Program-made: the position numbers and the translations under genes
Assembly (NCBI RefSeq): GCF_033807575.1
Contig: NC_084711.1
Span: 8,928,001 to 8,992,000 of the forward strand
Direction: 5' to 3'
DNA: 64,000 nucleotides
Origin: Cydia pomonella
Lineage: Eukaryota > Arthropoda > Insecta > Lepidoptera > Tortricidae
The notes under the pieces: generated by a model
Told to the model about the DNA's origin: nothing
Seen by the model: the letters and a program-made list of their open reading frames with translations, nothing else
Database searches by the model: none
Part shown: in pieces, positions 23,179 to 32,449 of the stretch
Layout of the letters: every line of letters starts with the position of its first letter
Position numbering within the stretch: position 1 is the stretch's first letter

Positions 23179-24128
23179 ATTATGATACAAGTGTGCTAAG
23201 TTGGTCATTACACACGAGGCGATATTGTGCGCGCGAGCTGCAAGCGAGCGCGCAATAAGAAAGTGTGAAAGCGCGATGTGTGTAATGAAAAATGCACAAG
23301 CGTTTCATACAACGTTCTTCAACACACTTGCGAGGAAAAAACAAAACTTATAAATTAGATTATTTTTTGTCAAAACAGTAAAAGTACAATTTTCAAAATG
23401 GTGGCTTACAGTTTTAACATCGAATAGTTGCACCAAAGCGCTACCAACACTTTTTCCAAGAAAGACAGGGCGTTTTTGCTGATTTTCCATTGAATAAAAG
23501 TTTCATATGCCGCCAATTATTTTGCACCCGATTTTGATGGTATTAGTATTACTGGCAGCGTCAGTTTTATGTGTTGTTTATTTTCAATGCTTGAAAATTA
23601 CATTTTCGTCATTAAATAAACTAAAAACATGCAAAACTATTCAAATTTTATGACGAATACAGAAAATGGCTGGCGCGTTATTTTTTTTACGCACGATTAC
23701 AATGCGCGCGCATGGCAAAGGCGCGAACGAAATCGAGAAACAGCCAATTTAAAAAATGAAAAAAAGCTAATATTTTCGTATTCGTATTCGACGAATGGAG
23801 ATCAAATCGATAAAATGTTATGTTTAAGTCATTAATATGATTAAATGGATAATTTAATCTACAAATTGTGTTTGGTGTGATAAAACCTCTTTGAACTAAC
23901 ATTTGAAACCTAAAGTTGGTTAAAAAAAATGCATTACTCGACCAAATTTAGAAGGGTCCGTTCCCATGCATATTATTAGCAATCAGTTACCTTCTTAACT
24001 CAGTCGGATAATATAATTAAAAAGCACGAGTGTTATAACATACTGAAAAAGCACGCGTGTTTAATATCTAGGATTAAATATGAGCCAAAAATCTGTGGAA
24101 TAAAAACGTCGTTTTGAGCAAGTATGTT
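23179..24128 (-). mobile_element. ~0.95-kb non-coding element, copy B of an inverted pair
   Basis: Reverse complement of 14486-15452. It begins directly at the (ATTC)n tail of the LINE and ends at gagcaagtatgttg next to a palindromic MITE. Both ends are therefore packed against other elements. Confidence 0.75.
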
Positions 24129-24135
24129 GAAATAG

Positions 24136-24346
24136 TACATTACGATACAAGTGCGAAAAATAGGAAATTCGAAACGAGTGGCGATAAATTAAAACATGTC
24201 CGAAGGGAGTGTTTTAAATCGACACGAGTTGCGAATTACCTATTCGCACATGTATCGTACAACGTTTTGCAGTACATATGACCCTTTAAATGTTCGACAC
24301 AGGTAACGTAATGTGCTAATTTTCGCACTAGTGCGGTAAAGTAACA
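24136..24346. mobile_element. Palindromic MITE (cgatacaagtgcga family)
   Basis: The arms acgatacaagtgcgaaaaat (24142 on) and cgaattacctattcgcacat-gtatcgt (24231-24258) are inverted repeats. A second part, with cgcactagtgcg near 24326, continues to cggtaaagtaacac. A fragment of the family is nested at 18888-19034. Confidence 0.65.
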
Positions 24347-24350
24347 CGAT

Positions 24351-24468
24351 ATCTTCTTCTTCTTCCTCGCGTTGTCCCGGCATTTGCCACGGCTCATGGG
24401 AGCCTGGGATCCGCTTGACAACTAATCCCAAGATTTGGCGTAGGCACTAGTTTTTACGAAAGCGAACC
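24351..24468 (-). mobile_element. SINE family 2, 3' fragment (minus strand)
   Basis: The plus strand reads cttcttcttcttcctcgcgt, tgtcccggca, ccacggctcatgggagcctg, ggatccgcttgacaactaat and gcgtaggcactagttttta. This is the exact reverse order of the 3' part of 6261-6586. The tRNA-like head is missing (5' truncation). Confidence 0.85.
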
Positions 24469-24514
24469 AAGAGAAATTATATGTGGCATTCCATCAGAGA
24501 AGATTCTTTATGCA

Positions 24515-24593
24515 CATTTTTTTTATAATACGTCGGTGGAAAACAACCATACGGCCCGCCTGATGGTAAGCAGTCTCCGTAGCCTATGTGCGA
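24515..24593 (-). mobile_element. Short copy of the poly(A)-ended repeat
   Basis: It contains poly(T), then acgtcggtgg, catacggcccgcctgatggt and gtctccgtagcctatgtgcg. Truncated copy of 19830-20190. Confidence 0.75.
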
Positions 24594-25335
24594 AGAACTG
24601 CAGATGAGTTTCACATGCACATGAACACATGTATGCACATGAAGCACAAGAACCCTTATAAGGAAAGCCACATATTTTGATCTCAAAAACTTTTTACGAT
24701 TACAAAAGTTAGAACATGTTTTAAGTTATTTAACTAGATATTGTGAGAGTATATGTACATTGCCGTGTTCCTAATATCTTTATGAAATAATAATACCACG
24801 TGAATTGAATAAATGCTGAATACTAACCTACCTCACTTAAATAAATATAAACAAAATATTTTAGGCACTACTTACCTAAATGTAAGACGTTCGTTCTGAC
24901 TTTATCTATAATGATTTATTTTAACTGTCCAAATGAGATAAAATGTTCGCAGCTTCAGTTTAAATTACGTAAGACGAGGCCGAAAAATTCGCTAACAATT
25001 CACACTTAAATCCATGTCAAGGAATAAGTAATCGAGGATAACTAAACAACGAGCACACCTGTACGTTGACGTCGGCGTACACGCAGGCCGCTGTTTGCAA
25101 AAAGACCAATGACCCAATTCACTTGGAAACAGTCCACGTAAATCTATTCAGTGCATGATTATTGTTCTTTTTTCAATGAGGTGTCGTCACTGAAGTTTTT
25201 TCTCGTAGGTAACCTGTTTATAATATGTTGTCCTAGTAGGTATGCGATTTAACTATTATACTTAGATATTTAACATTATTAAGTTAAATCAATTTATTAC
25301 AAATTCTATGTTATTTAAATCAAACAATCAACAGC
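24594..25335. other. Intergenic DNA, no gene seen
   Basis: AT-rich. No gene or repeat recognised. Confidence 0.45.
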
Positions 25336-25353
25336 AAAAATGGTTTCTACCAT
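25336..25353. repeat. Left target-site duplication of the LINE insertion
   Basis: The 18 bases aaaaatggtttctaccat are identical to 25685-25702. Confidence 0.9.
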
Positions 25354-25684
25354 CTTCTTCTTCTTCAACCTAGCATTTTCCCGGCTTAGCGCCAGGGTCC
25401 GCTTTCCTACTTATTCTTCTCCACTTTGCCCGGTCTTCGCCATCCTAGGTGTGAGATTTTTCTCTTTCATGACCACTGTCACGACGTCCAGCCAGCGCTT
25501 CTTAGGTCCACCGCGGCCGCGTCATCTAGGGCGTTGGACAGTGAGGTTGAGGCATCTATTTTCCACGTAGTCTACTGATCTGTGGCTTATATGGCCATAC
25601 CATCGAAGGCGACTTTCCTGCAGCATATCCGCTACGTCACAGATTCCGAGGCTGCCACGTATGTGTTCGTTACGTATGCGATCT
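25354..25684 (-). mobile_element. 5'-truncated RTE-like LINE insertion with target-site duplication
   Basis: On the minus strand the frame begins RIRNEHIRGSLGICDVADML, continues with RLRWYGHISHR and, past one stop, PKKRWLDVVTVVMKEKNL. This is the familiar post-RT tail of RTE-type and related LINEs. The element's 3' end is at 25354, with a (GAA)n tail. The 5' end is truncated at 25684. Exact 18-bp duplications flank it, so the insertion boundaries are certain even though one stop codon shows it is dead. Confidence 0.88.
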
Positions 25685-25702
25685 AAAAATGGTTTCTACC
25701 AT
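25685..25702. repeat. Right target-site duplication of the LINE insertion
   Basis: An exact copy of 25336-25353. Confidence 0.9.
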
Positions 25703-25930
25703 ATCATGTTAAAATATTTTAAGTGCTATAAACCAAAATCATCAATTTAACAACTGGAAGCATTAGAAGTGGATCCATTTAGGTACTAAATAACAAGGCC
25801 CCATTTGTTTATTCAACAGTTGTCATTATGTGGCTCCAATACTTATTAAATAAAAAGATACAATCATTAAAATACTTAAGGACTAACAAATAAACTTAAC
25901 TATAAATAAAACTAAACCTAAACTAACCAC

Positions 25931-26515
25931 TAAAAAAAAAAAAAAAAAAAAAAACTAGATAAACAACCCACCCCGCGTCGCTCCCAACGCAAAGGTGCCC
26001 ATCACGCTTGCTGCGTTTCCGCGTTGAACCGCGATGGACAACCTTTGCGCTAGGAACGACCCGGAGCGGGGGTCGAGACCCCTTTCCTGCAAGCGCCGCC
26101 CCAGTTCCCCAAGAAAAGATTTCGCCTCCGCGCACCAGCACCCTGACGTCTCCACGGCAAGGGGAACAAACAAGTAGCTTGCCAGCCCCGAGTACTTGTC
26201 CCTCTTTAGGGACGCCGCCTGCTCAGCAGCAGCTCCCGCCGATCGCACAGTGCGGCCAAGGTGCGTGGCGGCGAACGTACTGACGCAGGTGGCATCCCAC
26301 AAAAGGCACTTACCCCTCTCCCACGGCACCAGGGTCAAACCATCTGGTCTTTTACCATCCGACCGACTCAGGCCCGGCGGCTCCAGCACACACGGGACAT
26401 TGGCTGACACCAGTGCCCTTCGAATAATATCGTTTAACGCGTGGTGCCGTGGGAACCTCCCCGCGCAGCGGCGACAGCTCAAGGCATGGTGCCCGTTGCT
26501 CTCCACCATATACAC
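25931..26515 (-). mobile_element. LINE C-terminal ORF with zinc-knuckle remnant and PD-(D/E)xK-like endonuclease motif
   Basis: A clean minus-strand frame (26515 to stop near 25955, 186 residues) carries HHALSCRRCAGRFPRHHALN near residues 9-28. This resembles the H/C zinc-knuckle before restriction-like endonucleases of LINEs. GKRPDGLTLVPW and LLWDATC follow (about residues 54-77), spaced like a PD...D-x-T nuclease core. The end QRLSIAVQRGNAASVMGTF is typical of these proteins. The RT core is missing, so it is 5'-truncated. It is much more GC-rich than its surroundings and ends in 23 T on its sense strand (25932-25954), which is unusual. The endonuclease assignment is inference. Confidence 0.7.
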
Positions 26516-28965
26516 AGTTATTATGGTACTAAATTACCTTTTGATATTTGGAATATTAAGTTCCAATTCTATTGTATAACGAACTGTAATTAAGAACGCG
26601 TAATGTACGTAATGCCCAGATAGTATTACAGACGAACAATTTTGTTCCAGTAAGTAATACAAAAATGTATGTATTATTTTTTCCTTTGTTTTTAAGTTGG
26701 TAAGTCATTTCAAGGGTCAAGGAGCCTTAACTCATCAAGACATGTACGAGTATGACGGTATGTGTAACATTATAATTTAAATAGGTTTTAAGTAGGTACT
26801 TATGTAAGAACTGTAATTTTATTTTATTTTTCCTTAAATTAAAAAGTCTACATTGCATTCCAAATTATTGATAAGTAAGCATTAATTATTTCCACAACAA
26901 AGACATGAAATTATCTATTTTTAAATGTACCATACTGCAGTTTAGCCCAGCCTCTTGAACCATTTCCATGTTACATATCTTTGCTTTGCCTTCTCTCTGT
27001 CTGATACGAAACGACGTTTACTTTTTAATTTGATACACATGTGTTGGTCGAGTACAAACCGTCGAAAGCGACGTTTAATAAAATGCTAATTTGGCTCGTA
27101 GGTACTTAAAAAGATGATAACGTAATTCGAAAACCAAAGTCTAATATTTAGACTGTTAGTTTTTGAATTGAAAATTACCTAATTTTTTTTTTGATCTCCA
27201 TAAGCGAATATATAAAAATATGAATATGTTAATATTATATCTACGAGTACCAATATGTATATATTATACGTACCGTACGTATTGTATGTACAGTCTTTGA
27301 TACGGCTCTCTGTGACTTGTATTTATCATGTCTCTACTTTATGTGTCTCTATTTAGCCCTATAGTTGATTAGGAATGGCTATGGGGTTTAGTCTGCCAAT
27401 TGTATAATTATTTTGTATTGTATAATAATGTACCTACAATACAAAAAATACGTTTTCCATATATTGCAATTTCAGATATGTACATGTATTAGTGAGCTAC
27501 TTATCTACTTACACTGTATCTATACAGAACCTTGCGTTGCACAGCTGAAGCTTTCGTAGAAGGCCACAGCTCGGCCGTTAGAAGGCCACAGGTTTGGTAC
27601 GGTGGCCGTTGGTGATTTTCTTTTCGCACACGGAGAGGGCTAAGTTACTTTTCACGGAGCGGGGGTCAAACCGGTTGTCTCACGTAGGTATTAGGTATAA
27701 GGGTTGCTTCGCTACATTCTGCAAGCAATGTTAACAAACAATTATACTTATTAATAAGTGCGGACATATCTGATTTTGCGTGCATGGTGGCAGGGCAGGA
27801 GGCAGTGTATATATAAAATTAGTCACAACGTTATTTTGGTGAAATTTTCAGCTACTTATTCCAGCGACTCGAGGTCTGCTCAATGGTGGCACATAATTTA
27901 ACGAATTTGGAAGAAGTTTTTATTTGGTTAGAGGTCGCCTGCGTAGAGCTCCGCCCAAGGCTCGGCCAAGTCGTCGACCCGCCTCACCGTCACCTTGCCT
28001 CGCGCCAACTTACGCAATTTGTTAATCTTATCGTCTATACAACCCGACCTCGTCAGCCTCTCGCTAAAATTCGGTGCCTGCATAGTGCGCATGCATTCAC
28101 TTAATCACTTCTGCGTGTTCATTTTTAGCGATGACAACGTAAGCTCCCTGTATTGTTTTCTTAATAAAAATGTACCTACAAGCATACATATATACAAGTA
28201 ATTTTATTAAAAATATATTTGTAAATCGCTGAATAATCTATATGAAATTTTTCTTAAATAATATGACTAAAAACTTCTTAAGTAATGCAGCTACAATGAG
28301 TGTCACATAGGAAGAATAGATCAGTTTCCGTCTTCGTAAGTTTTCCAGCCTCATATTGTGATGTTCATCGTAACATTCGTAACCATTGAAGCTAGTTAGG
28401 ATTGAATACTTGTGAAGTAGATATGTCAAGCTTTGAATTAAATTTATCTAATAAACAAACATACTTAGTTTGGTTCTATTGCTAGATTTGAGCTACCCTG
28501 AAATGTATATTACAATAACAGTACCAGCAAATTCTTCTTTTCTGTTGCATTTTCTGAAATGCATTAGAAACCAATCAAACTTAGCTACAGGAATGAATGG
28601 TGTTTTTTTGTAAATATAAAAGAGACGAGTCTTTGGCCTAAATATCTACAAGTAAACAAAAGTGTAAGTACATATATCTGGTGAGTATGTTATGACGAAC
28701 CCGCAAAAAACTAGTTAAAATGAAAGCGCTTGATGATGTTGCTGGTGCTACTAGCAGCTTGGCACTAAGCGCCGAGCACTGGCAGAGAGAGGTGCGCTGG
28801 TGGGACGATCCTGCCAAGCACGTACCACCCCGCGCGTACCTATTTATTGGCAAGGCCACGCCAGCGGCGCGCCAGTGCGCAGACGACGGTCGGACGCGCT
28901 GTATCTGCTACTACTGTGACCACCGCGCAGCCGCATACACGTCCGCGCACAAATATTATGATCGA
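26516..28965. other. Upstream region of Cyp18a1; no separate gene seen
   Basis: AT-rich to about 27540, then mixed. An open frame at 28720-29052 overlaps the Cyp18a1 start in another frame and has no protein features. A good TATA-like box (tataaaag, 28615-28622) lies 0.4 kb before the Cyp18a1 start codon, with donor-like sequences just after it (28663, 28680). An upstream non-coding exon is therefore possible. Confidence 0.4.
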
Positions 28966-28993
28966 TTGATAAAAACGGAAATTTCAGTTCAGT
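28966..28993 (+). promoter_or_regulatory. Candidate core promoter of Cyp18a1
   Basis: A TATA-like gataaaa at 28968-28974 is followed by two overlapping arthropod initiator motifs (tcagt) at 28984-28988 and 28989-28993, about 35-40 bases before the start codon at 29027. Starting here would avoid the overlapping upstream ATG at 28720. The prediction rests on motifs only. The TATA box at 28615 is the alternative. Confidence 0.3.
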
Positions 28994-29026
28994 TCCTTTT
29001 ATTTGTTTATATAACAAAGGTTCATT

Positions 29027-31389
29027 ATGATTTCGTTACTATCAAACTCTAAACTTTTGTGGGGACTATGTCAAGTGGTGAACTACTGTGTGGCGCCTAC
29101 GTCGCTGCCACTGCTGCTGGCGGCTTGCACGGCTCTGCTAGCGGCTCGGCTGGCGCAGCTAGTGCGGGAGGCGCGCAAGCTACCGCCAGGTCCTTGGGGA
29201 CCGCCAGTCGTCGGCTATCTGCCTTTTCTCGGCGTGCGCCACAAGACCTTCCTGGAGCTTGCACGCAGCTACGGGGCGCTGTTCTCTGCGCGCCTGGGCA
29301 ACCAGCTTACAGTCGTGCTTAGTGACTATCGGCTCATCAGAGAAGCTTTCCGACGGGAAGAATTCACCGGGCGCCCAAGCACGCCTTTGATGCACACTTT
29401 GGACGGTCTAGGTGAGTACAAGAAATGTATTTCATCAAAGTTGTCATAGATTTTTTGTATATTTTTTGTTTGTCAATTTGCACCATTTTATTCAGTTATC
29501 AATATTATAGTTCGTTAACGTATTAATTTAATCGTTTTAATCAAATGATCGTGTAACTGTGTAACTTCCCTGGGCGATTAGTTTTTTAGTTAGACAAAAA
29601 CATAATATTTAATTCGCGCCGGGAGCACATGGCATGAGCGCATGTGGGCGGTGCTCGGGCGCACGCGCCTCCCGCTCCCGAGCGCCGGTGCGCTCGCGCC
29701 GCCCACCCCTCAGCGTAACTAACCGCCTCCCTCGTTGCAGGTATCATCAACAGCGAGGGCCGCCTCTGGAAAAGTCAGCGCCGTTTTCTCCATGAAAAAC
29801 TACGCGAGTTCGGAATGACGTACATGGGAAATGGCAAAAAAATCATGGAAGCCAGAATTAAGGTAGGTACCAGCACTTTTCATTTAATAAATGAAATGCA
29901 TTTTACTATATTTGCACTTGTCTAACATGCATTTTCATTCACAGAACGAAGTGCATGACCTGATATCCAATCTACGCAATTCAGAGTGCACTGCAATTGA
30001 TCCTAATCCGCTCTTGGCTCTTGGCGTATCCAACGTAATCTGCGGCATAACGATGTCCGTCCGCTTCAGCCATGGAGACACGCGTTTCACTAGGCTGAAC
30101 CATTTAATCGAAGAAGGGATGCGACTTTTCGGAGAAATCCACTACGGCGAGTACATCCCCCTTTACAATGTAAGTCTCATCTATTGACAAATTGACATTC
30201 TTATTACAATAAAATCAGTACAGTATTTTTAAATTATATCCACTAACTTTTATTTTCTTTTGTCCATAGTATTTACCCGGTAAAGCCCAAGCTCAAGTGA
30301 AAGTTATGCAAAATCGCGACGAGATGTTTGCATTTTATCAAACACTAATTGATGAACATCGAGCTACGTTGGATCTAGACAACGCACGAGACCTCATCGA
30401 TGTTTACCTGATCGAGATCGAGAAAGCGAAGCTTGAAGGAAGAGCTGGAGAATTGTTCGAAGGACGAGATCACGGTAAGTGTATCATTAAAGCTAACGAA
30501 TTATAGTAATGACTCTATAGTTAAAATTCAATTTGTTCGAGTTAAATAAGCAATTGTTAACAACTGTTATTTAATTACAGAATTACAATTAAAGCAAATC
30601 CTGGGTGATCTATTTTCTGCGGGCATGGAAACAATTAAATCGTCCCTGTTATGGATGCTCGTGTTCATGCTCAGAAATCCAGAAGTCAAAAGACGAGTTC
30701 AAGAGGAACTCGATGCTGTGGTTGGTCGGGAGCGGCTACCTACCATCGAAGATATGCCAAATTTGTCGTACACTGAAACCACCATCTTGGAGACTTTGAG
30801 AATGTCGAGTATTGTCCCTCTTGCGACGACTCATTCACCAACAAAGTAAGTTTTTAACGCATTTTTATTATTAAATATTTTAAACTATATTTATTTGATC
30901 ACAGTCTTCGTTTTATTAAGTAGGCAATGCAAGAATAATAACTAATATAAGGTAATTTTCTTTAACAGGGACGTACATCTGAACGGATATAAAATTCCGG
31001 CTGGATCACAAGTTGTACCCCTCATCAACTGCGTGCACATGGATCCCAACCTTTGGGATGAACCCGAAAAGTTCAATCCAGGCAGATTCCTCGATGAAGA
31101 CGGCAAGATCAGACGCCCGGAATATTTCATGCCCTTCGGGGTGGGGCGGCGGATGTGTCTTGGTGACGTGCTCGCACGCATGGAGATGTTTATGTTCTTC
31201 GCGTGCGTCATGCACCAGTTCGACGTGCAACTAGCGGAGGGCGCGGACTCGCCATCATTGGAAGGCACAGTGGGTGCTACTATCGCTCCGCAAGCCTTCC
31301 GCCTACGGTTCATCCCGCGCTCACCACCCGCGCCGCTCGTGCCGGTCGTGCCCGACCACCCGCATCTGCGCCACGTCGGTGCGCACTAA
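29027..31389 (+). CDS. Cytochrome P450 CYP18A1, ecdysteroid 26-hydroxylase
   Basis: Six exons: 29027-29411, 29741-29862, 29945-30169, 30270-30474, 30581-30845, 30969-31389. All introns have GT-AG ends and the frame closes exactly to 540 residues, normal for the family. An N-terminal membrane anchor (about 22-47) leads to the hinge PPGPWG (53-58). The I-helix is AGMET (326-330), the K-helix ETLR (383-386), and the haem loop PFGVGRRMCLG has its Cys at 464. Exon 2 GIINSEGRLWK, GMTYMGNGK and the C-terminal HLRHVGAH are hallmarks of CYP18A1. In insects this ER enzyme hydroxylates ecdysone and 20-hydroxyecdysone at C26 and oxidises them further to ecdysonoic acids, clearing the hormone pulse. The ATG at 29027 is the first in frame before the anchor. 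The gene converges on Cyp306a1. Confidence 0.96.
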
Positions 31390-32362
31390 ACCCCGATGAG
31401 TAATTAGATTCCAAAAATCTCTTAATTGATTCTTAAGATCTGAATTGATGACCAGTGCAATATGGAAATTTCATCCCATAAAAGAATTTTCATATCATAT
31501 TTATTGACATGTTTATGTACAAAAATCAATTCAGAAAGCGGGTAATTGTATCTTTATTTATAACTTCAATTGCCAACACGTTAATAATTTTTGGAATCTA
31601 GTTGTGTCAGGATGTAATCGACGCGGCTTCCCTGCCACTTTACCCACCAGTATTCACTGATCACTCGTTTTAGAGCGCATCGACGACCATTTATTTAAGT
31701 CATATAAAGTAAGTAACGACGTCGCTCAAGCGACAGTCGAGGCTGTGCATAAAGTGTTCAATTTAGTAGATTTATAGACGTATTGAAAACTCCCATCGTT
31801 GAGATTATAAAATGTTTTTCGTATATGTAAACAGTATTAAAAAACAAGAAGATTTCTTGAGCGACCTGTAAGGTCTTTGGAATTTACACCATACGAAGTA
31901 CATTTGTGAAATTTGTTCAATGTAAGCACTAATTAAGTTCTAGTATACCAAAATTGTATATTCATTCTAGGTCATTATTTATTAAGATCACTTAGAAGAG
32001 TGCCTGTTTGAGTGTGATCTCATGTTTTGTTGTGTTGAATATCATTATGTTTCTATAGGGTTTGCAAGTGTTCATCTGTAACTTTTCTAGTTAACACGAT
32101 ATTATACTGTACCTTTCAAGACTATAAGATAACATTCCATCATAGTTTAGGTTCAACCAGTAACTAGTCTACATAATTTTAGATAAATAGTTAAGTGATC
32201 TTTAATTATCAGTTGGAAGTAGGGGATTTTAACTTTGTGCAACCAAGTTGCTCTGCACTGAACTTATACTTATAATTTCAGCTCACCGCTAAATAGTATA
32301 TTAACAATACATTCGCCTTGTAAATATAGCTATTAACAGAGAATACAAATTTGTATTTCAGA

Positions 32363-32368
32363 AATAAA
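32363..32368 (+). terminator. Poly(A) signal of Cyp18a1
   Basis: This AATAAA is the best plus-strand signal after the stop at 31389. It implies a 3' UTR of about 1 kb (31390 to about 32385). An ATTAAA at about 31836 is a possible earlier site. Confidence 0.55.
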
Positions 32369-32396
32369 TGAAGAAAAGATAAAACATAAATTGCAG

Positions 32397-32413
32397 TTTA
32401 TTTATTATTTATT
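32397..32413 (-). terminator. Poly(A) signals of Cyp306a1
   Basis: Three overlapping AATAAA hexamers on the minus strand (32413-32408, 32406-32401, 32402-32397) lie 37-53 bases past the Cyp306a1 stop. The 3' UTR would be very short. Cleavage would fall around 32375-32390, on top of the opposing gene's 3' end. Confidence 0.6.
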
Positions 32414-32449
32414 ATTTGACACAAAAATCAACTAAGAATAATGTCGTTA

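Noticed and set aside
26008..26579. Plus-strand open frames of 91 and 127 residues
   Set aside because: They are shadows of the minus-strand LINE frame, created by its high GC content.
28720..29052. 110-residue open frame before Cyp18a1
   Set aside because: It overlaps the Cyp18a1 start in another frame, has no motif, and its second half is AT-rich with poor codon character.
31006..31313. Minus-strand open frames opposite Cyp18a1 exon 6
   Set aside because: Antisense shadows of a GC-rich coding exon.
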